Made by a program: the position numbers and the translations under genes | IMG/VR virus record: IMGVR_UViG_3300006947_000076 | Location: 1-25,467 of that record | Length of the DNA stretch: 25,467 nucleotides | From: a virus | Strand: one strand, 5' to 3' | The notes under the pieces: generated by a model | What the model was told of the DNA's origin: nothing | The model's database searches: none | The model's input: only the letters and a program-made list of their open reading frames with translations | In this document: one piece after another, positions 11,511 through 19,929 of the stretch | How the letters are laid out: every line of letters begins with the position of its first letter | Numbering within the stretch: the first letter of the stretch is position 1

Positions 11511-12260
11511 ATGACCACAATCGAAGCCCCAACAAACTGCCCCTCGTGTAGTTCGGTGTTAGAAGTAGTCAATCAACTCTTATATTGTAGAAACGCATCC
11601 TGTGGAACAAAGATATCGAAGCTCATGGAGCATTTCGCTAGTACCCTCAAGATCAAAGGTCTTGGCCCAGTAGCAGTACAAAAACTAGATATTCAGTCTC
11701 TTGATGAGCTGTACCGTTTAGATTTAGATGACTGCTCTGAAGGTCTTGGCTCCTTGAAGCTAGGCGAGAAGTTGTATGCTGAGATTCAGCGTTCCACTGG
11801 TGCACCTCTAAATGTGCTATTACCGGCTTTTAGTATTCCACTAATAGGCAAAACAGCATCAGCAAAATTATCAAAAGTTTGTACAGATATTGATGAAATA
11901 GACTACGATACTTGTAAAGAGGCTGGCCTAGGTGAGAAGTCTACAGCCAACCTATTAGCATGGCTAGACGAAGAGTTCTACCTGCTAGGTAATCTACCAT
12001 TTAGTTTCAAGTTTGACGCTCCTAGTAGCAAGCCTACAGCTCTGGGTACAGTATGTATCACAGGTAAGCTGGTTAGTTATAAAACTAAGGCTTTGGCTCA
12101 CGCGGCACTTGAAGAAGTTGGGTATGGTCACAAATCTAGCTTAACAAAGGATGTAACAATCCTAGTAAACGAAAGCGGAATAGAGTCCGCAAAAACCAAG
12201 AAGGCCAGAGATGCTGGCGTTCAAATTGTAACTAACCTTTTAGAATTCATTGGAGAATAA
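11511..12260 (+). CDS. ligB: NAD+-dependent DNA ligase, C-terminal subunit (Zn finger + HhH + BRCT)
   Basis: The four-cysteine zinc finger of LigA is at the N-terminus: C10 and C13 (NCPSC), C26 and C31 (YCRNASC). Helix-hairpin-helix repeats follow: LKIKGLGPVAVQKL (46-59), and later IPLIGKTASAKLSKV and EAGLGEKSTANLLAWL. The C-terminal domain (LGTVCITGKLVSYKTKALAH, then SLTKDVTILVNES) is BRCT-like, matching the 'G..F.ITG.L' opening. This is exactly the part missing from the upstream gene, so the two proteins should assemble into one ligase. No frameshift joins them: 79 bases with a promoter and a ribosome site separate the genes, so the split is real. Confidence 0.92.
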   Translation: MTTIEAPTNCPSCSSVLEVVNQLLYCRNASCGTKISKLMEHFASTLKIKGLGPVAVQKLDIQSLDELYRLDLDDCSEGLGSLKLGEKLYAEIQRSTGAPLNVLLPAFSIPLIGKTASAKLSKVCTDIDEIDYDTCKEAGLGEKSTANLLAWLDEEFYLLGNLPFSFKFDAPSSKPTALGTVCITGKLVSYKTKALAHAALEEVGYGHKSSLTKDVTILVNESGIESAKTKKARDAGVQIVTNLLEFIGE

Positions 12261-12264
12261 AAAT

Positions 12265-12990
12265 ATGTCCTTACCTAAGTGGACTGATGAGCGTACAGCT
12301 CAACTAACCGATTTTGTCGGTGGCGAAAGCCCAATTACACAAGCTACTGTTGCAGAAGCAGCTGACCAGCTTGAAACCTCTACTCGTTCTATCTCTAGCA
12401 AACTGCGAAAGATGGGCTTTGATGTAGAATTAGCTTCAGCCGGTGCTACCCGTGCCTTTACTGATGCTCAAGAAGCTACTCTAGCTGCATTCGTTGCAGA
12501 CAACAGTGGTGAATATACTTATGCTGAGATCGCTGGTCATTTTGAAGATGGTCACTTTTCTGCTAAGTCAATCCAAGGCAAGATTTTGTCTATGGAACTA
12601 ACCGGCCATGTAAAGCCTGCTCCTAAAGTCGAAGCTGTACGCACGTATAGCCCAGAAGAAGAAGTAACTTTTGTTGGTATGGTTCAAGACGGTGCATTTG
12701 TTGAAGCTATTGCTGATGCTCTTGATCGTTCTGTCAACTCAGTACGTGGTAAAGCTCTTAGCTTGCTTCGCTCTGGTGACATTGACGCTATCCCCCGTCA
12801 GGAAACTACCAAAGGCGCTTCTAAAGAAGATCCGTTGGCCTCACTTTCTGATATCGGTGGCATGACTGTTGAAGCAATTGCTGAGTCAATTGGTAAAACT
12901 GCTCGTGGCGTTAAGACTATGCTAACTCGTCGAGGCATTAGTGCCGCCGACTATGATGGCGCGGCCAAGTCTGCTAAAGCAGCTGGCTAA
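12265..12990 (+). CDS. Protein with four tandem SANT/HTH-like modules, 241 aa
   Basis: Four similar units follow each other. Module 1 covers about residues 6-53 (WTDERTAQL then STRSISSKLRKMGFD). Module 2 covers 65-117 (FTDAQEATL then FSAKSIQGKILSM). Module 3 covers 128-175 (YSPEEEVTF then RSVNSVRGKALSLL). Module 4 covers 190-231 (MTVEAIAESIGKTARGVKTM then LTRRGI). Each pairs an acidic or aromatic first helix with a basic 'S/A-x-x-V/I-x-x-K/M-L' recognition-type helix. This resembles Myb/SANT-like DNA-binding repeats; the target is unknown. An in-frame TTG at 12250 would add five residues; the ATG at 12265 with upstream GGAG is preferred. A terminator follows directly, which suggests strong expression. 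Confidence 0.82.
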   Translation: MSLPKWTDERTAQLTDFVGGESPITQATVAEAADQLETSTRSISSKLRKMGFDVELASAGATRAFTDAQEATLAAFVADNSGEYTYAEIAGHFEDGHFSAKSIQGKILSMELTGHVKPAPKVEAVRTYSPEEEVTFVGMVQDGAFVEAIADALDRSVNSVRGKALSLLRSGDIDAIPRQETTKGASKEDPLASLSDIGGMTVEAIAESIGKTARGVKTMLTRRGISAADYDGAAKSAKAAG

Positions 12991-13013
12991 TAACTATCTA
13001 GTATAGTTTCAAC

Positions 13014-13044
13014 GAGCAGGCTCTTCGGGGTCTGCTCACTTTTT
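13014..13044 (+). terminator. Intrinsic terminator (UUCG loop)
   Basis: A 10-bp stem (13014-13023 with 13028-13037, two wobble pairs) capped by TTCG is followed by five Ts at 13040-13044. It separates the SANT-array gene from the helicase gene, which has no visible promoter of its own, so it probably works as an attenuator. Confidence 0.9.
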
Positions 13045-13070
13045 CAGGTAATGATTTCGGGAGAATCTCA

Positions 13071-14417
13071 TTGAATATTGCAAGTGCGCTTATAAAGCAA
13101 GTGCTGACCGTCCAAGACTTTGAGACTTGGTCTGTTACTCACAAGCATTATATGCCAGCAGAGTACCATAGCCTCTACGGGGTTATTGAAAAGCATTGCG
13201 AGACATTTCATAAGATGCCCTCGATTGAAGACCTGAAACTTGAGATCCGTGATTCAGATACTAGAGATAAATTATATGCTGTTGAGGCCGTTCAGGTCGA
13301 TTCAGAACCATATATGCTTCTCGAATATCTGAAGAACGAGTATACTCAAAAACAAATTCTGGATTCATTGGAAGATTTCATTGATAACTCTGTTGCGTTT
13401 GAGGATGCACAAGAGTCTGTCGATCACCTACATCAAATTGTCTTAGACATAGAAGGTAGAGTTGATTTGGAAGATCCACAAGAAAGTATGCAACGTATTG
13501 ACTTGTTTGAACCAGAAGAAGATATAGCTAAGTACATACCTCTCGGACTTAATGCCGAGTACGACCACTCAGTACAATTTTCTCCCAAGGATCTTGTAAT
13601 GGTTGGTGGTAAGCGTGGAGCTGGTAAGTCAGTTATATGTGCAAACATTGCTAACAGTGTTATCGCTTCTGGTAAATCTGCTATGTATTTCACTATTGAG
13701 ATGGATAGCAGAGATATCATACAGCGGTGCTGTTCAATCGCCACTGGTGTTCCCTTCTCTCGTCTGCGTACTAAGAATCTTAGTATTGTTGAATGGGATA
13801 AGGTAGCTACCTGGTGGTCTGAACGCTTCGTGTTGGGGCAAGACCGTTTGAAAGAATATAAACAACATCGTGATTTTAGTAAGTTTCATACTAGACTTAA
13901 AGAAGGTGAGCTCCTCCCGACTCAGCAACTTGACGTTATCTATGAACCTTCTTTGACCCTTGCTAAGATTCGTGCCGAGCTTGATAAAAAAGTTCGTCCG
14001 TTGAACGTAGGTATCATTATTGTTGACTATATAAACCAAGTAAAGCGGTCGAGTCTTCCCAATAGAGGTGGTCAGTATGACTGGACTGAGCAGATAGAAG
14101 TTAGTAAAGCCCTCAAAGAAATGGCACAAGAGTACAACTGTACTGTTATGACACCATATCAAACAGACGCAAGTGGAGAAGCACGTTTCGCAAAAGGCAT
14201 CCTAGATGCTGCTGATGCGGCCTATACGTTAGAAACATGGGATCATGAGGATGCTTGTATCACTCTGAACTGTGTGAAGATGCGTAGAGGAGGCATGGAT
14301 TCGTTCACCTCAACTGTGGACTGGGATACTCTAAAAATCGGTCCCGAGTCCGCCTTGACGCCTCAAGAGAAAGACGATTCATCCCATAAAACGGGCGAAG
14401 ACGTCCACGATCTTTAA
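13071..14417 (+). CDS. Replicative DNA helicase, DnaB-like (TTG start), 448 aa
   Basis: This RecA-fold hexameric helicase unwinds the fork ahead of the polymerase. After an N-terminal helical domain (1-150), the core has Walker A GGKRGAGKS (179-187), the catalytic glutamate E210 in YFTIEMD, Walker B GIIIVDYINQV (314-324), a sensor-type glutamine in TPYQTDASGEARFAKG, and the arginine-rich VKMRRGGMD near residues 415-425 that fits the DnaB arginine finger and loop. The TTG start follows GGGAG by seven bases, and no ATG lies nearby. The C-terminus is acidic. It is placed after a terminator with no promoter, so its level may be set by read-through. It works with the primase encoded two genes on. 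Confidence 0.92.
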   Translation: MNIASALIKQVLTVQDFETWSVTHKHYMPAEYHSLYGVIEKHCETFHKMPSIEDLKLEIRDSDTRDKLYAVEAVQVDSEPYMLLEYLKNEYTQKQILDSLEDFIDNSVAFEDAQESVDHLHQIVLDIEGRVDLEDPQESMQRIDLFEPEEDIAKYIPLGLNAEYDHSVQFSPKDLVMVGGKRGAGKSVICANIANSVIASGKSAMYFTIEMDSRDIIQRCCSIATGVPFSRLRTKNLSIVEWDKVATWWSERFVLGQDRLKEYKQHRDFSKFHTRLKEGELLPTQQLDVIYEPSLTLAKIRAELDKKVRPLNVGIIIVDYINQVKRSSLPNRGGQYDWTEQIEVSKALKEMAQEYNCTVMTPYQTDASGEARFAKGILDAADAAYTLETWDHEDACITLNCVKMRRGGMDSFTSTVDWDTLKIGPESALTPQEKDDSSHKTGEDVHDL

Positions 14418-14425
14418 AATAGTTC

Positions 14426-14454
14426 TTGACAAGTAAGCCAAAGTTCAGTATAAT
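14426..14454 (+). promoter_or_regulatory. Sigma70-type promoter, rightward
   Basis: TTGACA (14426-14431) and TATAAT (14449-14454) have a 17-base spacer and the same ATAGTTC context, nine bases after the helicase stop. It heads the long block from 14481 to 23415, in which no other promoter of this type is seen. Confidence 0.93.
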
Positions 14455-14480
14455 AGTTCTTCGTAAACAGAGGAGCGCAT

Positions 14481-14762
14481 ATGGCACACACGTTTGGCAG
14501 TTTAAGATTCACAACCTCAGGTCGTAGGCGGAAAGCCTTGCCTAAGCCTCGTAAGTATACCCCTAAGTTTCAAGCATTGGAAGACTCAGATACCTATCGT
14601 AGAGATACAGTAGAGTATAAGTCTGCTAGTGCTATAGGCGGGGATTGCGAAGCCCCAGACCGTTCATATACAGAAGGTTCCAAATTCACAATAGCCCCTG
14701 CTTATAACAAGGGCGCATACCAAGTAATTAGTGCAGATAACATAAAGGATATCGGTCGGTGA
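14481..14762 (+). CDS. Conserved phage protein of unknown function, 93 aa
   Basis: A basic N-terminus (GSLRFTTSGRRRKALPKPRK, residues 6-25) leads to a Pro/Tyr-rich middle. The C-terminus (KFTIAPAYNKGAYQVISADN, about 68-87, then IKDIGR) is, from memory, the conserved part of small hypothetical proteins lying next to primase genes in several phages. It looks partly disordered with no fold I can name. An AGGAG site precedes the ATG, and its stop shares GTGA with the primase start. A role near the replisome is inferred from position only. Confidence 0.82.
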   Translation: MAHTFGSLRFTTSGRRRKALPKPRKYTPKFQALEDSDTYRRDTVEYKSASAIGGDCEAPDRSYTEGSKFTIAPAYNKGAYQVISADNIKDIGR

Positions 14763-15586
14763 CAGTAGAAGAACTACTAAAACAACGTGACATTTATTTC
14801 ATACCGAAAGGAGCAGATTACCTAGTAAGCTGCTTTAATCCTGAGCACGCAGATAGAAATCCTAGTATGAGGATTGACAACATCACAGGCATATACCAGT
14901 GTTTTTCCTGTGAGTACAAAGGCAACGTCTTTTCGCACTTTGGGGAAAAGGCAAATCAACTACAACTCAGACGAGAACTTTTAAAGAAAAAAATTAAAGA
15001 TAAGAGGTCAGAGTCGGTTGGTTTGTCTTTTCCCAAGGGTGCAGTACCCTACGTTGGAGACTGGCGTGATATTAAGCCAGCTACTTATAAGAGGTTCGAG
15101 GCATTTCAACAGCACGATGCAAACTTCATAGGTAGAATAAACTTCCCTATCAGGGATATATCAGGTAGAATAGTAGCCTTTAATGGGCGTCACACTACAG
15201 GTGGTACGCCTAAGTATATGATCTCGCCTGCGGGTGCTAAGATGCCTTTGTTCCCTATAGTAGTACCAATACAAGGTAAAGTTATCCTAGTAGAAGGTAT
15301 ATACGATATGGTAAATTTACAAGACAAAGGGCTAACTAATGCAGTTTGTACCTTTGGTACTAAGAATATCAATGAAGATAAACTACGGATGCTCTCCATT
15401 CAAGGAGTAGATAGTATAGATGTTTTCTTTGACGGAGATGATGCAGGACAACACGCAGCAGAGCGTGTAAAGGAGATGTGTGAGCAAGTAGGCTTAGCAC
15501 ATCGAAACATATGCCTCAAGGATACAGATCCTGGAGCCTTAAATCAAAAAGCAGTTAACACTTTAAAGAGAAAATTATATGGCTAA
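14759..15586 (+). CDS. DNA primase, DnaG-like (CHC2 zinc finger + Toprim), 275 aa
   Basis: It makes RNA primers for lagging-strand synthesis. The zinc-binding domain has C25, H30, C48 and C51 (CFNPEHADRNPSMR, then YQCFSCEYKG), the CHC2 pattern. A linker to about 120 leads into the core, where INFPIRDISGRIVAFNGRHT (127-146) is the DnaG-type RNA-polymerase segment. The Toprim motifs are E179 (VILVEGIYD) and D225-G-D227 (VFFDGDDAG). It is short, with no helicase domain, in line with the separate DnaB-like gene. GTG start overlapping the previous stop. It overlaps the polymerase start by 8 bases. Confidence 0.93.
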   Translation: MTVEELLKQRDIYFIPKGADYLVSCFNPEHADRNPSMRIDNITGIYQCFSCEYKGNVFSHFGEKANQLQLRRELLKKKIKDKRSESVGLSFPKGAVPYVGDWRDIKPATYKRFEAFQQHDANFIGRINFPIRDISGRIVAFNGRHTTGGTPKYMISPAGAKMPLFPIVVPIQGKVILVEGIYDMVNLQDKGLTNAVCTFGTKNINEDKLRMLSIQGVDSIDVFFDGDDAGQHAAERVKEMCEQVGLAHRNICLKDTDPGALNQKAVNTLKRKLYG

Positions 15587-17849
15587 GGTTGCCCTAATAG
15601 AAACCAAACCGAGTAGAACCAATTTTAAGTCAGAGTTTGATGAGTCATTTGAGTTTGACCAGTATCAGCTTTGCTCTGACCCCAACCTAAAGAAAGTACT
15701 AAAACGAGACTGTGACATCGAAATTGATGTTGACGCATACGACTGGATTATCCTAGTAGGCAGTGACGCACTCAAGTACTTTACCAAGACTAACTCCGTA
15801 ACAGAGTACTCTGGCAAGAAAGTAGAAGAGAAGTACTTACCTGTTATCAACCCTGCAATGCTTGCATTTAAGCCAGAAGCTCAACGTACCTGGGACGACT
15901 CTAAGCAGAGTATTATAGAGTATATCACCGGTGATAAACAAGACACGGTAATTACTACATATAACGCTTGGGGTATTCAAGATACGGCAGAAGCCAATGC
16001 TTTCTTTCAAGCAGCTATTGACGCACCCCTCCCTTATGTTGCACTCGACTCCGAGACAACAGCCTTATGGCCTAGAAATGGTCACGTATTAGGGCTGAGC
16101 TTGTCTTACGAAGCAGATCGTGGTGCTTACATAGATACAGAGTGCTTAGACGAAGAATCAGAGCGGCTACTACAAGAGCTATTCGATAAGAAGATAGTAG
16201 TATTTCATAATGCTAAGTTTGACTTGGCGTTCTTTGAGTACCACTTCAACTTTAACTTTCCTCGCTTCGAAGATACTATGCTACTTCACTATCTTATTGA
16301 CGAGAATCCAGGCACACATGGCCTGAAACAGCTATCCATGAAGTATACAATCTATGGCGACTATGAGAAGCCTATGTATGATTGGATTGATAAGTATCGT
16401 AAGGAACATGGCATCCTCAAGGCTGACTTTAACTGGGGCGATATTCCTTTTGATATTATGAAGCTATACGCAGGTATGGATGCTGCGTGTACTTTCTTGC
16501 TCTATGAGAAGTTTGTAAAAATTAAACAAAACAAACGCTTGTGTAGTGTGTACGAGAATATACTTATACCAGGCTGTAGATTCTTGACAGATGTTCAAGA
16601 CAATGGCGTACCTTTTGATGTAGGCCGATTAACTAAGTCTCAGACTCTAATGCAAAAAGAGATTGATGAGGCCATAGCAAAACTTTATGAAAACGAAGGT
16701 ATTGCTAAATTCGAGACAATTAATGGAAAACACTTTAATCCTAATAGCACTGTGCAGCTTCGTAGTCTTTTGTTTGATTTCTTGGGGCTCTCTCCAACTG
16801 GAAAGAAAACTGGCACGGGAGCAAATAGCACAGATGCAGAAGTTCTTGAGGAGCTGGCTCAGCAGTCCGACATCCCCGGACTTATCCTTGCTATTAGACA
16901 GAAATCAAAAATTAAAAATACTTATTTGGACAAAATCATACCTCAGCTGGATAGAGATAGCAGGTTACGTACAGGTTTTAATCTACATAGTACAACTAGT
17001 GGGAGGCTTAGCTCTAGTGGGAAGCTTAATATGCAACAGCTCCCTCGTGACAATCCTATTGTAAAAGGCTGTATTAAAGCAGCTCCTGGCAATACTATTG
17101 TCGCAATGGATTTAACAACAGCAGAAGTATATGTTGCAGCTATCCTAGCAAAAGATAAAGCACTCATTGAAGTGTTCAAGGCGGGAGGTAACTTCCACTC
17201 AGCTATTGCTCATAAAGTGTTTAAACTACCTTGCGAGCCTAGTGAAGTAGCCGAATTATACGGTATGCAAAGACAGGCTGCTAAAGCTGTAACCTTTGGT
17301 ATTATGTATGGTGCCGGTGCAAACAAGATTAGTGAGCAGGTTACTAAAGATAGTGGTAAGCCTTTTACCAAGAATGAAGCTCAAGAAGTAATTGATGATT
17401 ACTTTGCAGAGTTCCATAAACTAAAAGAATGGATCGAAGATAACAAAAAGTTTATTAAACAAAATGGCTTTATATATAGTTACTTCGGCAGGAAAAGGAG
17501 ATTACCAAATGTCGCATCAACAGACTCGGGCATCCAAAGTCATAGTATTAGGTCTGGTCTTAATTTTCTGGTGCAGTCTGCTGCTTCTGATATTAACTTA
17601 CTAGGTGCAATAGATATGAATGCTTGGATTAAGTCTAACAACAAGGGTGCACGTATCTTTGCTCTTGTACACGATTCAATCCTAGCAGAAGTACCAAATG
17701 CAGAAGTAGACGAGTATATGTTAAAACTTGCTTCTTTCGTTCAGATGGATAGAGGCATCTCCATCCCAGGTGTTCCGGTCGGATGTGACTTTGAGATCAT
17801 ACACCAAGACTACTCCGGTGGTAAATTCGAGAAAATGTATGGGGCCTAA
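15579..17849 (+). CDS. DNA polymerase, family A, with 3'-5' exonuclease, 756 aa
   Basis: The proofreading exonuclease has D157 and E159 (ALDSETTALW), H210-N211 with D215 (VVFHNAKFDL) and YAGMD with D301. The polymerase domain has TTSGRLSS (472-479), motif A with D511 and the steric-gate E516 (MDLTTAEVYV), the O-helix R565-x3-K569-x3-F573-G (RQAAKAVTFGIMYG), and motif C H698-D699 (LVHDS). F573 is at the place of E. coli F762, which discriminates against dideoxynucleotides. Motif A departs from the usual DYSQIELR. Residues 1-120 are an extra domain with a uracil-DNA-glycosylase-like look. There is no 5'-3' exonuclease domain. It overlaps primase and the radical SAM gene. Confidence 0.96.
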   Translation: MAKVALIETKPSRTNFKSEFDESFEFDQYQLCSDPNLKKVLKRDCDIEIDVDAYDWIILVGSDALKYFTKTNSVTEYSGKKVEEKYLPVINPAMLAFKPEAQRTWDDSKQSIIEYITGDKQDTVITTYNAWGIQDTAEANAFFQAAIDAPLPYVALDSETTALWPRNGHVLGLSLSYEADRGAYIDTECLDEESERLLQELFDKKIVVFHNAKFDLAFFEYHFNFNFPRFEDTMLLHYLIDENPGTHGLKQLSMKYTIYGDYEKPMYDWIDKYRKEHGILKADFNWGDIPFDIMKLYAGMDAACTFLLYEKFVKIKQNKRLCSVYENILIPGCRFLTDVQDNGVPFDVGRLTKSQTLMQKEIDEAIAKLYENEGIAKFETINGKHFNPNSTVQLRSLLFDFLGLSPTGKKTGTGANSTDAEVLEELAQQSDIPGLILAIRQKSKIKNTYLDKIIPQLDRDSRLRTGFNLHSTTSGRLSSSGKLNMQQLPRDNPIVKGCIKAAPGNTIVAMDLTTAEVYVAAILAKDKALIEVFKAGGNFHSAIAHKVFKLPCEPSEVAELYGMQRQAAKAVTFGIMYGAGANKISEQVTKDSGKPFTKNEAQEVIDDYFAEFHKLKEWIEDNKKFIKQNGFIYSYFGRKRRLPNVASTDSGIQSHSIRSGLNFLVQSAASDINLLGAIDMNAWIKSNNKGARIFALVHDSILAEVPNAEVDEYMLKLASFVQMDRGISIPGVPVGCDFEIIHQDYSGGKFEKMYGA

Positions 17850-18780
17850 AGACGTATCCCACTACCTCTACAGGGTAGACCTAGACTTGACGGGCTTGTG
17901 CAATCGTACTTGTTACTTTTGTCCTCGCACGTTTAAGTCCTACCCTAACGTAAACGAGCATATGAGCTTAGAGACTATAGAGATAGTACTGGCAGAGCTA
18001 CGAGCTATCGATTTCAAAGGAGTTATAGAACTAGCGGGAAGGGGTGAGCCTACTCTGCATAATAAGTTTGATAAAGTAGTAGACTTAGTTACTGCACAAC
18101 CACGCAAGTGGGAAGTAAGAGTAACCACAAATGGCTATAGAATAGATAAGTTGTGGGGCGTATACGCCAAGATAGACGAGCTAATACTTAATACTTATAC
18201 TAACCAAGAAGATTCTGACTTCATGCGAAAAAAGTATGTTAAGCTGCCTAACGGTAAGCGTATAGAACATTACTTTAAGCCAGACACGCTCAGTGTAGAA
18301 GAGATGAATAAGCTAGGTCCACAACAAGACACTACCAAGGAAGACGGTCTCTACTTTACCTACCTATTCAATAACAGAGCAGGCGTGTTTAGTGAAGAGA
18401 GTGTTAAGGAGCCTTGCTTCCACCCCATGAGACAAATTTTTATAGACTATCATGGCAACTATCAGATGTGCTGTAATGACTGGAAGTACCAGATAATAAT
18501 TGGCAATGTTCATGAGCGTAGCTTAATGGATATGTATGAGAACGATGATAAATTAAACAGGATAAGATGGAGGCTTTTAAACGGAGATAGGAACGCAATA
18601 CTTCCTTGCTCTGTTTGTGATGATAAGCAGGGAGGCAGACCTCAGTCTCTACGGGTGATTAAGAAAGTAAAAAACCAAGACCCCTATAAGTTTATAATTT
18701 GTCCCTCCTCTAGGAAGGGTGCTCGCTTTGATGATGAGCTAAAGGGCGTAGAGATGCGACCAATTTTTGTAGAAGAATGA
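17839..18780 (+). CDS. Radical SAM/SPASM-type enzyme 1, 313 aa
   Basis: The radical SAM [4Fe-4S] motif CxxxCxxC is at C21, C25 and C28 (LCNRTCYFC), with GRGEP (67-71) as the SAM-binding GGE-like motif and VTTNG (95-99) as the strand that follows. A C-terminal SPASM-like cluster region has C193, C211, C212, C257 and C260 (MCCNDW; PCSVC). Such enzymes make a 5'-deoxyadenosyl radical and modify peptides, RNA or sugars; the substrate here is unknown. A longer frame reaches to 17728, but it would overlap the polymerase by over 120 bases, so the ATG at 17839 (11-base overlap) is chosen. A paralogue is encoded at 19926-20840. Confidence 0.9.
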   Translation: MGPKDVSHYLYRVDLDLTGLCNRTCYFCPRTFKSYPNVNEHMSLETIEIVLAELRAIDFKGVIELAGRGEPTLHNKFDKVVDLVTAQPRKWEVRVTTNGYRIDKLWGVYAKIDELILNTYTNQEDSDFMRKKYVKLPNGKRIEHYFKPDTLSVEEMNKLGPQQDTTKEDGLYFTYLFNNRAGVFSEESVKEPCFHPMRQIFIDYHGNYQMCCNDWKYQIIIGNVHERSLMDMYENDDKLNRIRWRLLNGDRNAILPCSVCDDKQGGRPQSLRVIKKVKNQDPYKFIICPSSRKGARFDDELKGVEMRPIFVEE

Positions 18781-19268
18781 TAACGTATAATACAATACAC
18801 AATTTAGAGTTCCCTATATTTCTATTAGATTCTGGAAACTGGGAGCTGGCAGACGGCATACTATTCTTAGACGGGCAAGTCCTTGATGATAGGAATCAAT
18901 CTGGCGCAACACTAGGCGCACGAAGATTGCAATCTCCTTTCAATGATTTAGTGCCTCTCAGGAAGATGATAAGTACGCCTAATGGTGTTTTAAAGCAAAG
19001 CACTAGCTACTTTATAGATAACAAGGGCGTGCCCTTTACCTATATAAAAACTAGGTTCTTGCCACTAAAATATCTAAAAATAAAACGAGTAGAGAAAAAA
19101 GGTACTGGCTCTCTCGTTTTTGTAAAAGGAAGTACTGTTCCTTTTACAATCCCACGCCCTCCCGACCCAGAAATGGTATGGGCAGGGGTTTTGCATCTGC
19201 ATAAGCTACCGTGGATGCTTTATGAGTATTCGGCAACGAAACTCAAAGACACTAGAAGAAAAGTATAA
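18777..19268 (+). CDS. Conserved phage protein of unknown function, 163 aa
   Basis: The protein is beta-rich: WELADGILFLDGQVLDDRNQ (residues 22-41), then GARRLQSP, a Phe/Tyr/Lys middle, and PFTIPRPPDPEMVWAGVLHL with PWMLYEYSATKLKDTRRKV at the end. From memory the 'DG.V.DD.N..G.TLG.RRLQ' and 'P.PPD.EM.WAG.L' signatures are widespread among hypothetical phage proteins, often near PhoH, as here. No catalytic residues or membrane segments are recognised. It shares ATGA with radical SAM 1 and is one base from the PhoH start, so it is part of the same operon. Confidence 0.87.
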   Translation: MITYNTIHNLEFPIFLLDSGNWELADGILFLDGQVLDDRNQSGATLGARRLQSPFNDLVPLRKMISTPNGVLKQSTSYFIDNKGVPFTYIKTRFLPLKYLKIKRVEKKGTGSLVFVKGSTVPFTIPRPPDPEMVWAGVLHLHKLPWMLYEYSATKLKDTRRKV

Positions 19269-19269
19269 T

Positions 19270-19929
19270 ATGGCTAAAAAACGGAAGACACTCGCTGGCG
19301 CGAGCTTGGAGCTAAGGGAGATCGAACCATTAACCAGAAATCAGCTGACAGCATTTGAGTCAGAGAAAAACTTAGTATTGCACGGATTGGCAGGTACAGG
19401 TAAAACATTTATCTCCTCCTATCTAGCATACGATGATATGGCGAAGGGTAAGTATCAGAACTTAGTAATTATTCGTAGCGCAGTACCAACCCGAGACATA
19501 GGATTTCTACCGGGAACTGAGAAAGAAAAAGGTTCAGTATATGAGGAGCCTTATAAAGATATTGCTATAGACTTGTTTGGAAGAGGGGATGCGTATGAGA
19601 TCCTGAAGAACAAGAGTTTAGTACACTTTATGACTACTTCTTTTATTAGAGGTATAACACTAAGAGATGCAGTCATCCTTATTGATGAGTGCCAAAACAT
19701 GAGTTTTCATGAATTAGATTCTATCATCACTCGTATGGGTGAGAACTGTAGAATCATGTTCTGCGGAGACTTTAGACAGGCAGACTTAAAGGCTAACGGC
19801 CTACAAGATTTTATTCGTGTACTAAAACGAATGGAACGCTTTACCTTCATTGACTTCCAAGTAGAAGACATTGTTAGGTCTGAGTTTGTTAAAGACTACA
19901 TTATAGCTAAGAATGAATTAAACTTATGA
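19270..19929 (+). CDS. phoH: PhoH-like ATPase, 219 aa
   Basis: This P-loop ATPase of the PhoH family has Walker A GLAGTGKT (39-46) and Walker B VILIDECQN with D139 and E140. The family-typical RSAVPTRDIGFLPGTEKEK (69-87) and FCGDFRQADLKANG (about 158-171) are also present. The role of phage PhoH is unsettled; links to RNA metabolism and phosphate stress have been proposed, and it is a common marker gene in marine phages. The ATG at 19270 is chosen over an upstream frame start at 19222, which would overlap the preceding gene. It shares ATGA with radical SAM 2. The ribosome site is weak, so coupling is likely. Confidence 0.94.
   Translation: MAKKRKTLAGASLELREIEPLTRNQLTAFESEKNLVLHGLAGTGKTFISSYLAYDDMAKGKYQNLVIIRSAVPTRDIGFLPGTEKEKGSVYEEPYKDIAIDLFGRGDAYEILKNKSLVHFMTTSFIRGITLRDAVILIDECQNMSFHELDSIITRMGENCRIMFCGDFRQADLKANGLQDFIRVLKRMERFTFIDFQVEDIVRSEFVKDYIIAKNELNL

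Noticed and set aside
13734-14162. A 142-aa minus-strand frame
   Set aside because: It is antisense to the DnaB-like helicase core, including Walker B.
16584-16620. TTGACA inside the polymerase gene as a promoter
   Set aside because: No TATAAT-like box lies at the 17-base spacing that all other promoters show.
17728-17838. A 37-residue extension of radical SAM enzyme 1
   Set aside because: It lies wholly inside the polymerase gene in another frame, and the ATG at 17839 begins just before the conserved core with a normal 11-base overlap.
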